From: a virus
Strand: one strand, 5' to 3'
DNA: 64,000 nt
IMG/VR virus record: IMGVR_UViG_3300035701_000008
Span: 49,587 to 113,586 of that record
Below are positions 7,966 to 16,853 of this stretch, one piece after another. A program made the position numbers and the translations under genes. The notes beneath the pieces are model-generated. The model was not told the DNA's origin and did not search any database. It saw only the letters and a program-made list of their open reading frames with translations. Positions within the stretch are counted from its first letter, which is position 1. Every line of letters starts with the position of its first letter.

Positions 7966-7992
7966 GTCGCAAATATAGGAAATACTTGCGAC
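7966..7992. promoter_or_regulatory. Operator-like inverted repeat over a promoter
   Basis: Perfect 7-bp arms GTCGCAA (7966-7972) and TTGCGAC (7986-7992) with further partial symmetry inside. The minus-strand -7 element TATATTTG (7970-7977) lies inside the dyad, 24 nt upstream of the HNH gene ATG. A TTTG lies only 14 nt from it, short of the usual 19-21. A protein bound here would block transcription of the HNH-led unit. Confidence 0.6.
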
Positions 7993-8009
7993 AAAACTAT
8001 AATTATTTA

Positions 8010-9533
8010 CTATTTAATCGTAACTATACGATTAACAATTTTAGCTTTCATCTCGCTAAGAGTGTTAACAATAGAGTTGATTTCTGAAGCTGATATAGCT
8101 GGCATATTGAATTCATACTTTGTAGACTCAGTAGCAAATCCTTCTTTAGCTTTCTCTGCAAGAGATTCTAATTCACGAATAGCATATTCTTCATCCAATT
8201 GTAAGAAATCAAAGCTTCTATCATTCATAATCTGATCTGCTTCAGCAACAGTGGTAAGCATGAATGGAAGATATTCCCAACATCTACCTTTCTCTCTACC
8301 AATACCTACCACTTTCATAGGATTGTGAAGAGTCATAACAGTGGTATCACCACAAAGAACATAAGGAGCTGTATAACCTGCAAAGTGAAGACCTGCTGTA
8401 GCACAATCTTGTGTACTCCAGTTACAATCTTCTTTAGGCATAGCTACAACTTGTCCTATACGGATATCAAATGTTCTAGACCAGTTGTCAGTAAATCTAT
8501 TTTCTTCTCTATTAGGAAGATCTAGATATAATTCTGTCAACCCACCAATCTTTTGACCATGGTCTACATAAACAGTTTCTGTGTACTCATATTCTTCCAC
8601 TTCTCCTGTTCCATTACAATGTCCACAATCATGAGTATCTCCATCAAAATCTTCCCAATAACCATCACCATCACACTCTGGACATCTTGTGTCAGTGAAT
8701 GTTTTATCTTCTTCTAATTTATCATCATGTACAAGTTTGTACTCTCCATCCTCTAAGAATATAGTGTATTGATCTGGATTCTTCTTCCATACAGCTTTCA
8801 CCTTGTTGTAAGCATTACTTACAAAATGTACAAGCTCAGGAGATCCATGTAATGTAACAACATTTCTAAGAGCTACAAAGAATCCTTGTTTAGTGATTTT
8901 GAACTTATTTTCTGTTAAGAATCTGTATAGTTCATTAGCCACTTCAGCTCTTGGATTAAGACAACACCACATGAAGAAGTTCTTATGTGCCATGAAATCA
9001 TCATCTTCGTTAAGAGCTTGTTCAAAAGTTCTGTGATCAGCAAATTCATTTCCCACTCTATTCACTATCTCAATGAATTTCTCTACAAGTAATTGAGGCA
9101 TACTTCTAGATGTTCCTTTTAGATAAACACTATTACCCTCTACAGTGAAATCATCAATGTCTGCAAGTAATTGAATTCCTTTGTGAAGAGCTTTGATTCT
9201 CTCTGCTTCAGCTTTGACTCTCTCTACATCTTCTACAACATCTTTACATCCTACAATAGCATGTATTTCATAAATAGTCTTTGCTTTTTGAACAGCAAAA
9301 TAATCATCTTCTGTAGCACCAGGCTTACTGAAAATAGTTCCATCTGCTAACACTACAGTGAGTGTATCATTTACTAATTTAATAGCAAAATACGGTTTAG
9401 CATGACATTGTTGTTCTACAGGAACATCTTGTTCCATTAAGCTTTCTAGCTTGTTAGCTACCACTGTAGCAATTGCACTCTCTGCTGTTTCTTTGAACCA
9501 GTCTAACGATAAAAATTTGTTTGTACTCATCAT
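8010..9533 (-). CDS. RIIB-like protein with DnaJ-type zinc repeats
   Basis: 507 residues. The middle (HKNFFMWCCLNPRAEVANELYRFL, then FKITKQGFFVALRNV) and the C-terminal region (WSTQDCATAGLHFAGY, then VVGIGREKGRCWEYLPF) match the layout of phage RIIB proteins ('L..NPs...LyrFL..k..It.dG..va...V', 'CS.GLHvg.y'). Between them lies CPECDGDGYW...DCGHCNGTGEVEEYE, two CxxCxGxG-type repeats as in DnaJ, suggesting an inserted zinc module. It lies directly downstream of rIIA, as in T4. RII proteins affect membrane integrity and superinfection in T4; the role in crAss-like phages is unknown. Confidence 0.7.
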   Translation of the reverse strand: MMSTNKFLSLDWFKETAESAIATVVANKLESLMEQDVPVEQQCHAKPYFAIKLVNDTLTVVLADGTIFSKPGATEDDYFAVQKAKTIYEIHAIVGCKDVVEDVERVKAEAERIKALHKGIQLLADIDDFTVEGNSVYLKGTSRSMPQLLVEKFIEIVNRVGNEFADHRTFEQALNEDDDFMAHKNFFMWCCLNPRAEVANELYRFLTENKFKITKQGFFVALRNVVTLHGSPELVHFVSNAYNKVKAVWKKNPDQYTIFLEDGEYKLVHDDKLEEDKTFTDTRCPECDGDGYWEDFDGDTHDCGHCNGTGEVEEYEYTETVYVDHGQKIGGLTELYLDLPNREENRFTDNWSRTFDIRIGQVVAMPKEDCNWSTQDCATAGLHFAGYTAPYVLCGDTTVMTLHNPMKVVGIGREKGRCWEYLPFMLTTVAEADQIMNDRSFDFLQLDEEYAIRELESLAEKAKEGFATESTKYEFNMPAISASEINSIVNTLSEMKAKIVNRIVTIK

Positions 9534-9557
9534 ATTTATTAATTAATTGTTACTTGT

Positions 9558-9582
9558 TAAATAAGGGGACATTTCTGTCCCC
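9558..9582 (-). terminator. Hairpin/attenuator between rIIA and rIIB
   Basis: On the minus strand GGGGACA-GAAA-TGTCCCC, then TTATTTAA. Stable 7-bp GC stem with GNRA-like loop but weak T tract, so partial termination is more likely than complete. Confidence 0.6.
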
Positions 9583-9590
9583 ATGTTAAA

Positions 9591-11885
9591 TTATGCTAAT
9601 TGGTCTATTGTTTCTTCTGTAAGCACTTCATCATTGATTTTGATGTTATAATGCTTTAAATCCACTCTGTGTTTGTAATACTTGAATAAATCAGTCATTA
9701 CATTAATCATTGGATCACCTTCATGGTAATAGCCCATTGATCTACATAAAGGATTTAAGAATTTAAGCTTATCTATAATATCTAACATCTCTAAATACTC
9801 TGGATATATAGCTGGATCAAATAACTTATTCTCATAAGCCACTTCTAACATTGCTTTTCTTATATCATCATTTGTTTGTATAAAATTCTTAGTTCTATAC
9901 TCAGCTAATCTTTCTAGTTTATTATAAAGATCTATAGAGGTATGTTTGATTAATGTTCTTTTCTCAAATATATATCTATAATTAACCATCAGATCATTGA
10001 TTAGTCCAGATGTTACGATTCTTTTAAATGGTGTTGTTTTCCCTTCCATAAATTTGTCATAGGATATTAAATTGTGTATATCTAATTGCTCTACAATCTT
10101 TAGTTCTCTATCAGAAAATGTAATCACTTCCATCTTCTGTTTTTGCATAATTCCATAGAGAGCATCAAGTTTTGGTGCATCTTCATGTCTACCATACACT
10201 TTTAATCCTTTATGTCTATGAAGTTCTTCTAACTTGTATAATTGTGAGTCAAATTTACAATTTTTACCACTGTATCGCATTAAATCAACACCTTTTTTAC
10301 AAACAATCTCTCCTTGAAGCTTTAGTCTTTTAGCAACACCTAATGCAGATTTAGTTATCTTTGCTTTTTTCTTGCTATCAACAAACTCTTGAGGAATATC
10401 ATATTCATCAAGATTGATGAAGTTTGATTCAACCATAGACATAATGTGTTGATACTCTTTAATAGCATCTCTCCATTTAGATCTTGGAAGTTTAGCAAGA
10501 TTCAATAAATGATAATATGTTTTAAGATTAAACTTAGAAGCCACTCCTAATTCCATAGGTTTGCCTCTCTTAACAAGAAAGTTGTAATCACTCTCTACAC
10601 ATGTAGCTCTTAAGTAATCCTTTTTGATTTGAGGAATTCTATCATTAAACACCCACACCTTACAACTTCCATTACATATAGATTCTAAATTATATCCCCA
10701 TACATAATGTTTATCTGCATCAGCCATTCTTTTATATCTCAATGAATATCTAGTAGGAAATGCATCTTGCAACATGTTTTGTTTGTGTTGCTTATACAAA
10801 GAAGGAAAGTTCAAAATCTTAACTCCTTCCAATACTGGAACAGTAGGTTTCACTGTGGCATATCTAATAAACTGATCAATGCTACGTTTGTTACCATCAG
10901 CCATTTCAATCATATGTCCATTCTTCTCAAGATAGTTAATCATAGACTTAATATCATCACCATTGTTTACAGATTTGTTGTAAAATTCAACATACCAATT
11001 ACCCACTTCACTAAGTTTACTCATGATGATTTTCTTAGCTTCTTGTGTATATCTCAATGATTCTCTGTTTGGTGTTGGATAGAGTCCATCACTCAATGAA
11101 AATCTAAGACCTACAGGAAAATCAATTCTATCAATACCAAGCTTCTCAAAATCTAAAGGATAGTACACATTGTCTAAACAGATGTGTAAATATGGATCTG
11201 TAGATAGTTCAGAGAACTGAAAGTGTTCATGTCTACTAATAATAAAATCATTAACAATACTTCTATCATCTGGTACATCAAAATACACACTCTCGAAATA
11301 ACAAAGTTGTTCTTTGATTTTCTTCTTGAACTGCCAAAGATCATTGTATTTAACAGGAATAATGATTTTTACACCATTAGCTTCTTCTGTCTCTTTTTCA
11401 TATAAAAGATCAATAGTGTTAGCATCTTCTCCTTCATACATCATATACTTACGTTCCATTCCATCTTTTCTACATACAAAATAAAACGAAGAAGAATAAG
11501 CTAATGGTGCCTTAAATCCGAGTCCCATCATACCTAACTCATTGTTACTCAACCGTTTAGTAGATTTACCATACTTACTAATAATGTTTCTTACATCATC
11601 TGCATCTAAGCCTATACCAAAATCTTCTACACAAAACTCATAATTGTTATATGAAGCAGCTTTTAGTGAAACTACAATTGGTGTATCAACACCAGCTCTT
11701 CTATGGCTATCTAGTGCATTACTTGCACATTCTCTGATAGCAGAGCCTATATCATCAGAATATAAATTCTTACTTAACATCTGCATCAATATCTGTGCAG
11801 AATCTAAGTCTAGTGACATTCCAATTGATTCTTGTGATTGTCCTTCTTCTAGGACATTTGCTTCTGTCTGTTTTTCTAATATCAT
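9591..11885 (-). CDS. RIIA-like GHKL ATPase
   Basis: 764 residues. The N-terminus is a GHKL ATP-binding fold: motif N IRECASNALDSH (50-61) with Mg-binding Asn56, then motif G1 VEDFGIGLD, and G2 MMGLGFKAPLAYS. The rest is a long alpha/beta region without a motif I recognise. Phage RIIA proteins have this N-terminal GHKL domain. It is paired with the RIIB-like gene downstream, separated by a hairpin. It may act at the membrane in exclusion or lysis timing; this is by analogy with T4. Confidence 0.8.
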   Translation of the reverse strand: MILEKQTEANVLEEGQSQESIGMSLDLDSAQILMQMLSKNLYSDDIGSAIRECASNALDSHRRAGVDTPIVVSLKAASYNNYEFCVEDFGIGLDADDVRNIISKYGKSTKRLSNNELGMMGLGFKAPLAYSSSFYFVCRKDGMERKYMMYEGEDANTIDLLYEKETEEANGVKIIIPVKYNDLWQFKKKIKEQLCYFESVYFDVPDDRSIVNDFIISRHEHFQFSELSTDPYLHICLDNVYYPLDFEKLGIDRIDFPVGLRFSLSDGLYPTPNRESLRYTQEAKKIIMSKLSEVGNWYVEFYNKSVNNGDDIKSMINYLEKNGHMIEMADGNKRSIDQFIRYATVKPTVPVLEGVKILNFPSLYKQHKQNMLQDAFPTRYSLRYKRMADADKHYVWGYNLESICNGSCKVWVFNDRIPQIKKDYLRATCVESDYNFLVKRGKPMELGVASKFNLKTYYHLLNLAKLPRSKWRDAIKEYQHIMSMVESNFINLDEYDIPQEFVDSKKKAKITKSALGVAKRLKLQGEIVCKKGVDLMRYSGKNCKFDSQLYKLEELHRHKGLKVYGRHEDAPKLDALYGIMQKQKMEVITFSDRELKIVEQLDIHNLISYDKFMEGKTTPFKRIVTSGLINDLMVNYRYIFEKRTLIKHTSIDLYNKLERLAEYRTKNFIQTNDDIRKAMLEVAYENKLFDPAIYPEYLEMLDIIDKLKFLNPLCRSMGYYHEGDPMINVMTDLFKYYKHRVDLKHYNIKINDEVLTEETIDQLA

Positions 11886-11895
11886 TTCTCTAGTT

Positions 11896-12231
11896 TTAAA
11901 TTATTTCTGTTCTCTTTACTAACCAAATCTGTCTACCACTAAGATCTACTGACACTCTAAGATTATGATCTTCAGGTGTAGGTATCCATGTTTTATACAC
12001 TCTATTGTGAACTTTTCCTGCACCATCAGTATAAGAATGTGTTACCACTTGATTTTGTCTTGTTGTACATCTAAAGTTTGCAAGCAATGGTTGTTTTGTT
12101 TTCCAATGCATTTTAGTTTTACTCATTGTTGGTGGTGTTAACACCCTTAAATACTTGAAATAAGACTGACAAGATATCATTATCTCATCACCTACTTGTA
12201 CATCTTCCACTTTAATTAATACGTTTTCCAT
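11896..12231 (-). CDS. Hypothetical beta-rich protein
   Basis: ATG at 12231 gives 111 residues (MENVLIKVEDVQVGDEIMIS...); eight further codons upstream would reach into the upstream gene's end and are less likely. The opening 'VEDVQVGDEIMIS' resembles Hint/beta-strand modules or small SH3-like domains, and the C-terminus GRQIWLVKRTEII is strand-like. Not recognised. It lies 10 nt before rIIA. Confidence 0.55.
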   Translation of the reverse strand: MENVLIKVEDVQVGDEIMISCQSYFKYLRVLTPPTMSKTKMHWKTKQPLLANFRCTTRQNQVVTHSYTDGAGKVHNRVYKTWIPTPEDHNLRVSVDLSGRQIWLVKRTEII

Positions 12232-12241
12232 AATTTTAATT

Positions 12242-12961
12242 TTAAAAGGGCACATCTACAGGCAACCATTGCACTGTGAACCCATTGGTTTCTTCTAATA
12301 ACACATCTACTTTACTAAATACACCTTCTGTATCCCATTCGCTATTCTTATAAGCTGCAGATGCTGGATGACTAAGTTCAAACACATGAGCAAATATGCC
12401 TGTGTATTTTTTATACTTAGCTGCATCTTTGCCTAAGAATATAATTGGAACACCTAAGTGATTTATAATTTCCTCAAACAGATATTTGATAAATGGTTCC
12501 CATATTTCTAAATGAGAACCTGCTTTATTAATCTCTGTTGTTAGAGCTGCATTTAACATTAACACCCCTTGATCTGCTAAATAACTTACGTCTGGAGCTG
12601 GTGTGTAGTTTAGATTTAATCCATTATAGAATTCTTTCTCCAAACCTCCATAAAACTGTTCTAGTGTAGGTTGTAATTTACCTGTAATAGAACAACCCAT
12701 AAGTAATCCATCTGCAACTGGTGCATCGTTCTTAAGAGTGTGGTATGGACATAGTCCTACCATCACTGCTTTAATATCATCTAGTGGTGTTTCCAAGAAA
12801 CATCTCCAAACATGCATAGATAGAGGAGCAACTCTTTTACCTCTCTTACTCTCTGCTTTTAGATATGCATATATCTTATCACATTCTTCACTCTCGATGA
12901 ATGGTCTCATCCTAGATCTCCAAGATGGATGAAACTGATGTTTAAAGTTTTCCCAATTCAT
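12242..12961 (-). CDS. Uracil-DNA glycosylase homologue with altered catalytic motif
   Basis: 239 residues, the usual family 1 UDG size. Overall pattern is UDG: AVMVGLCPYHT (65-75) in place of GQDPYH, ADGLLMGCS, GVLMLNAALT (132-141) with the conserved Asn137, and ELSHPASAAY (195-204) with catalytic-loop His198. The water-activating Asp of motif A (D64 in E. coli) is Cys here, read directly as TGT. It may therefore be slow, altered in specificity or a non-catalytic DNA binder. It lies among replication genes and is ATGA-coupled to the small gene upstream. Confidence 0.8.
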   Translation of the reverse strand: MNWENFKHQFHPSWRSRMRPFIESEECDKIYAYLKAESKRGKRVAPLSMHVWRCFLETPLDDIKAVMVGLCPYHTLKNDAPVADGLLMGCSITGKLQPTLEQFYGGLEKEFYNGLNLNYTPAPDVSYLADQGVLMLNAALTTEINKAGSHLEIWEPFIKYLFEEIINHLGVPIIFLGKDAAKYKKYTGIFAHVFELSHPASAAYKNSEWDTEGVFSKVDVLLEETNGFTVQWLPVDVPF

Positions 12962-13119
12962 AATGATAATGATATTTTTCTATGAAAGAATTTAGTTAAT
13001 ATTCCTTCTAGGTTTTCTACACTTATACATTCTATTTCATCTCTTCCAGCCATAAGCCATTCAATGTTCTCTTTAATCTGTTCTTCGAGTATTTCTAACT
13101 CATCATCTGTTACTCTCAT
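12958..13119 (-). CDS. Small helical protein
   Basis: 53 residues (MRVTDDELEILEEQIKEN...), acidic helix followed by a short basic tail. It is linked by ATGA overlaps to both neighbours (start at 13119, stop over the UDG start at 12961), which supports it as a real gene. Not recognised. Confidence 0.6.
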   Translation of the reverse strand: MRVTDDELEILEEQIKENIEWLMAGRDEIECISVENLEGILTKFFHRKISLSL

Positions 13120-13379
13120 AATCCTTGTTCTTTTTTATAGATTTCTAATAGCTCTTTTGTTGTTATCCATTTTCCTGAATCAAAATGATACCATTTATTT
13201 TTACCTTCATGATAGCCTAATCTATTTTCTGTTTTATTCATCCACTCTGCAAATCCAATAGCAAATTCATCTGCTATCAATACACATCTTATAGCTCTAT
13301 CAAGACAATCTTCTTGTCCTAACTTCCATTGAACATTTGGATAGAATAATTGAATCAGTTTGTTTTCTTTTGTTGTCAT
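13116..13379 (-). CDS. Hypothetical protein
   Basis: 87 residues. WKLGQEDCLDRAIRCVLIADEFAIGFAEWM is a helical unit common in small phage proteins of Bacteroidota; YHFDSGKWITTKELLEIYKKEQ ends the protein. Function unknown. Confidence 0.55.
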   Translation of the reverse strand: MTTKENKLIQLFYPNVQWKLGQEDCLDRAIRCVLIADEFAIGFAEWMNKTENRLGYHEGKNKWYHFDSGKWITTKELLEIYKKEQGL

Positions 13380-13382
13380 AGT

Positions 13383-13781
13383 TTAATATTCTAAAATTCC
13401 TGAATCTCTAATAGCTTCATAAAGCTCTTTCTTCTGTGGAGGAAATAACACTGTAGCATCAATCAGAGCTTCTAAATATCTCTTTCTAGTTGATATGTCT
13501 AATATGTTATTCACCTTAAGTGCACTATCTATTCTATTTGATAGTTCTGTTATCACTGTAGCTCCTCTTTTGAAATGTTCTGCATCTTCCTCATCTCTCA
13601 CTTCAATAAGTTTACCTACATATCCTTCAATGTGTGGAATAGTTTGTTTAAGAGACTGTTTAGCTCTATGTGTAAACAAATTATTCTCATTCATTGTTTC
13701 GAATCTCTCCAATAATGCAACAGAGAGGGATAAGCTCTCTATCACTATATCATTTAGTTCATCTGATGTTAATTTACTCAT
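13383..13781 (-). CDS. Hypothetical helical protein
   Basis: 132 residues, predicted nearly all alpha with several heptad-like stretches (LSLSVALLERFETMNENN; IEGYVGKLIEVRDEEDAEHF). No family recognised. Promoter not obvious; 65 nt separate it from the upstream small gene. Confidence 0.55.
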   Translation of the reverse strand: MSKLTSDELNDIVIESLSLSVALLERFETMNENNLFTHRAKQSLKQTIPHIEGYVGKLIEVRDEEDAEHFKRGATVITELSNRIDSALKVNNILDISTRKRYLEALIDATVLFPPQKKELYEAIRDSGILEY

Positions 13782-13846
13782 ATTTCTTATTTTTTATCTG
13801 TATTAGCATTTTTGTTGGGTTTACAGCTGTTTTTATTCTCTGTATT

Positions 13847-14008
13847 TTAAAATTCTCTTCCAAATATAAGTATTCCATTAGCATCTTTACGAACTGCAAA
13901 ATGAAAATTTAAAAATGGAATACGCAATAAAATTTGTCCGTATTCAAAACTTATACTTAATCCAATTTGTCTTTTAAAATAAACTGAAAATCTATATTCT
14001 CCTCCCAT
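13847..14008 (-). CDS. Small beta-strand protein
   Basis: 53 residues, starting MGGEYRFSVYFKRQIGLSISFEYG and ending ILIFGREF. Mostly alternating hydrophobic strands, basic, no predicted signal. Preceded by GGAG-rich sequence within the start. It follows the previous small gene by 3 nt. Not recognised. Confidence 0.55.
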   Translation of the reverse strand: MGGEYRFSVYFKRQIGLSISFEYGQILLRIPFLNFHFAVRKDANGILIFGREF

Positions 14009-14011
14009 AAC

Positions 14012-14164
14012 TTATTTATTTAAAGTTGTTACATTCACTACATTCACTTCTTTCTTCTTTCTAATCTTATCAAATGCTTTCCAATCAACACTAAATGTTC
14101 TTCCGTATTTATCAGTTAGTTTACCGTTATTCATTTGAATATTAGATGGGTTTCTTACTCTCAT
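14012..14164 (-). CDS. Small basic protein
   Basis: 50 residues, Lys/Arg/Asn rich (MRVRNPSNIQMNNGKLTDKYG, then FDKIRKKKEVNVVNV). Its ATG overlaps the primase stop (ATGA). Likely nucleic-acid or partner binding by composition only. Confidence 0.55.
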   Translation of the reverse strand: MRVRNPSNIQMNNGKLTDKYGRTFSVDWKAFDKIRKKKEVNVVNVTTLNK

Positions 14165-15165
14165 ATTATATCTCTTTTAGTTAAATATTCTTCTATAACT
14201 TTTAATCCATGTGCTTTAGCAAGGTCACTCCAGTCTTTAATTCCTTCTTCTAGATATATCTTTGGTACATTACAATACTCAAACCCAAACTTATCAGTTA
14301 TAAGCTGAGAATTCTTTACACCAGTCTCATCACTATCAAAGCTCAATATCTGTCTGTCTGAGTTCTCTTTTAGATATTCAATGTTCTCTTCAGAGAAACA
14401 TCCCATACCCTCATTCTGAACTGCACAACAACATGGATAGATCTTTTTCATCACCATGTAATCCTTCTTACTCTTATTGATGAAAGCAACATCACAATTT
14501 GTGATATCATCTAGTCCATCCATCATAGTGATAGGTACATTATTAGGCATCCACTTATTCTTCTTATCTGCATATGGTCTGTAGATTTTCCAATGTCCTT
14601 CATATAGATAACCAAATCTCAATTCAGAGTCCTTTATAGGAAACTTTTGTTTATTTAGATATACAGTGTCTATTGAATACACATTGTTAGCTCTAAGATC
14701 ATCTATGTCCTGATAATACATATTCCAATATGCTAGTTCTTCATTAGTAAACTTTCTTGTCTTCACTTGAATGAAAAACTCACGTTTAGATGTAGCAGTT
14801 GGTTGTGCATAATCAGAAACAATCCTCTCATAGTTTTTTGTAGAGGATGCAGATATAATCCCAAGATCAAAATCTCTATCAATCATCAACATTGCTTCAC
14901 GCAATGATATATTGAAAAGCATCATGACAAAATCAAAACATCCACCTTTCTTACTAGAATCTCCAAAATCACAATATTTCAATGATCCTGCTCTATATCC
15001 TATAATGAATGAAGGATTCTTTTCATTTCTAAAGGGTGAATAAGTAACTACATTTATTTTCCAATTCTGATGTGGCATATAAAACTTATAAATATCATAT
15101 TCAGATATTTTATTCAATATGCTATCAGGTGTCAAGTTGATTCTTTTTTTCCCTTGTATACTCAT
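14161..15165 (-). CDS. DnaG-type primase with TOPRIM domain
   Basis: Start taken at ATG 15165 (MSIQGKKRINLTPDS...), 334 residues; the longer frame would start inside the terminator. N-terminal YSPFRNEKNPSF, YCDFGDSSKKGGCFDFVM and ISLREAM follow the DnaG zinc-domain layout, but the CHC2 zinc cysteines are absent. TOPRIM: FINKSKKDYMVM (where the usual first acidic residue is missing) and SFDSDETGVK (DxD). It should make RNA primers with the DnaB-type helicase encoded nearby. Confidence 0.8.
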   Translation of the reverse strand: MSIQGKKRINLTPDSILNKISEYDIYKFYMPHQNWKINVVTYSPFRNEKNPSFIIGYRAGSLKYCDFGDSSKKGGCFDFVMMLFNISLREAMLMIDRDFDLGIISASSTKNYERIVSDYAQPTATSKREFFIQVKTRKFTNEELAYWNMYYQDIDDLRANNVYSIDTVYLNKQKFPIKDSELRFGYLYEGHWKIYRPYADKKNKWMPNNVPITMMDGLDDITNCDVAFINKSKKDYMVMKKIYPCCCAVQNEGMGCFSEENIEYLKENSDRQILSFDSDETGVKNSQLITDKFGFEYCNVPKIYLEEGIKDWSDLAKAHGLKVIEEYLTKRDII

Positions 15166-15177
15166 AGCTTTAAATAT

Positions 15178-15206
15178 AAAAAGCCTCATCAAATTAATGA
15201 TGAGGC
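15178..15206 (-). terminator. Intrinsic terminator between ssb-like and primase genes
   Basis: On the minus strand GCCTCATC-8 nt-GATGAGGC followed by TTTTTAT. Eight perfect pairs. It should lower primase expression relative to the SSB-like protein just upstream; the primase start follows 13 nt later. Confidence 0.85.
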
Positions 15207-15227
15207 TTCTTACAGAATTAACAATTA

Positions 15228-16097
15228 TTAATAATCATCCCCATCATCAGAAATAAATGCATCAGAAGCAACTAAGTTATCATCTGCATTATAATCCTGA
15301 AGATCTTTAAATGTATAATAGTCTTTACAACCATATTCACCTATAACATTCACTACGAATTTCTCGTGTGCTTTCAAATCTTTAGGTTTCTTGTTTTTAA
15401 GAGAGTCTTGTGTTTTTCTGTTTCCATAATCAACAAGTCTAAATTGTTTCAAAGCATAACCACCCAAGAAGGCTTTGTTATATATTCCTTGATATTCTTT
15501 AGATTCTCCATCTCTTTCTTTAACAATCACTGTTGCTAAAGCTACAACAGATTTAGCCCATTCTCCACCAACTTGATCTCTAAGGTCTTTTACATTACCT
15601 CTCATCAACTTCTTCCATTCTAATTGTAGAACAGTGTCTGCATCACGATAATCAAGATCAGCTAACCATGTTCTCATGAAGTTGTAAAGATCTTCTTCTC
15701 CTGTATATGCCACTCTGAAATCTCTTCCTTTAGTAAACCATTCAGCAAGATTATTTTCATCATCTGCCCAAGAACACATACCAATAGAATTGATATATTG
15801 TTTCTTAGTACCATCTTTGTTCTCTCTTTCCTTATCTTCTAAGAAAAAGCTCACTTTAAACTTGTCTTCTTGATTAACTCTCTGTAACCAAAAATCAACA
15901 CGTAGATAGCTATTACCATCTTTAGTCTCACCTAAATACTCAGCAGCTTTGCTGTCTTCTTTAAGCTCCATACCAAGCTTGTCTTTAAACTCTTCTAGTG
16001 TTGGATTAATTGCAATCACGTTAGCCTCGAAGAGGCCTACTTTCTTTCCAAAGTCTCCACTTCCTGTGTTTTCTCTCTTTTTTCCTCCGATGTTCAT
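15228..16097 (-). CDS. Putative single-stranded DNA-binding protein
   Basis: 289 residues. The central region (SYLRVDFWLQRVNQEDKFKVSFFL, KQYINSIGMCSWADDEN, KGRDFRVAYTGEEDLYNF) fits an OB-fold-like SSB conserved in crAss-like phages. The C-terminus ends in SDAFISDDGDDY, the acidic tail expected for SSBs that recruit partners. Position between the Sak4-like ATPase and the primase, and a terminator directly after it, fit a highly expressed replication protein. No direct motif proves ssDNA binding. Confidence 0.6.
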   Translation of the reverse strand: MNIGGKKRENTGSGDFGKKVGLFEANVIAINPTLEEFKDKLGMELKEDSKAAEYLGETKDGNSYLRVDFWLQRVNQEDKFKVSFFLEDKERENKDGTKKQYINSIGMCSWADDENNLAEWFTKGRDFRVAYTGEEDLYNFMRTWLADLDYRDADTVLQLEWKKLMRGNVKDLRDQVGGEWAKSVVALATVIVKERDGESKEYQGIYNKAFLGGYALKQFRLVDYGNRKTQDSLKNKKPKDLKAHEKFVVNVIGEYGCKDYYTFKDLQDYNADDNLVASDAFISDDGDDY

Positions 16098-16115
16098 AAT
16101 TTTAATTTATTTAGT

Positions 16116-16787
16116 TTATTTATAATAATTTGTTAAGTTGTCTACTACCAATTGTAAATTGTTTGGTATTTTGGTTTCTGCGAACATTCCATCAGGACTT
16201 TTAGCTGGTATTTTTCTATAACGATTAGTTACAAGTTGATAGTTAGCTGTTCCATCTTTGTTCTCTTCTACAAGTGTGTATAAACACACAGTTAACAGTC
16301 CTTCTAATAACACTTGATTGTCAATTAGCTTACCTGCTGTCTTAATTTTATATCCTATAACATCTTGTCCATCCATCACTTCTTCTGGATGTGTAAGATA
16401 GAATACAGTGATATCTTCTCTTAGTTGTCTAGCTGTTCTAAATAGATCCACCATGTCTTTAGCCATAACACTAAATTTAGTAAATCCTACCTCTGTAGCT
16501 TTTGCCACCATATTGAATCCCATAATGTAATTAGAGTCTTCAATGATGATGTTCTTGATGTGAGGAGCTTTGTCTGAAATAGTTTTTAATAATCTACTGA
16601 TTTCATTTGCATCTTCAATTTCCTTGTAATTTTTGTTTTCAGCATTGTAAAGTTTTTCAGATCCTTTGAAAGGAAGCTCTTTCTTTGCAACATTAATAAT
16701 GTACGTTTCTTCTGGATTTAGATGTTTGATGCTGGTTGATTTACCAGTTCCCGTAGCACCTACAATCCCTACTAGCTTTGAACTCAT
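16116..16787 (-). CDS. Sak4-like RecA-fold ATPase
   Basis: 223 residues. Walker A GATGTGKS (10-17) at the very N-terminus, Walker B IKNIIIEDSNY near 80, then VFYLTHPEE as the sensor strand. This compact layout is that of AAA_24/Sak4 phage ATPases that pair with SSB in single-strand annealing; the SSB-like gene is directly downstream. It is first in the unit, behind the promoter at 16,823. Confidence 0.75.
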   Translation of the reverse strand: MSSKLVGIVGATGTGKSTSIKHLNPEETYIINVAKKELPFKGSEKLYNAENKNYKEIEDANEISRLLKTISDKAPHIKNIIIEDSNYIMGFNMVAKATEVGFTKFSVMAKDMVDLFRTARQLREDITVFYLTHPEEVMDGQDVIGYKIKTAGKLIDNQVLLEGLLTVCLYTLVEENKDGTANYQLVTNRYRKIPAKSPDGMFAETKIPNNLQLVVDNLTNYYK

Positions 16788-16822
16788 AGTTTTTAATTTA
16801 TTTAGTTATTTAATTTATTCTA

Positions 16823-16853
16823 TAAAGATACGAAATAATCTTTTTGATTACAA
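16823..16853 (-). promoter_or_regulatory. Bacteroidota-type promoter for the Sak4/SSB/primase unit
   Basis: Minus strand: TTG (16,851-16,853), exactly 20 nt spacer, TATCTTTA (16,823-16,830), ATG 36 nt downstream. Lies just inside the 3' end of the SF2 helicase gene. Confidence 0.75.
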
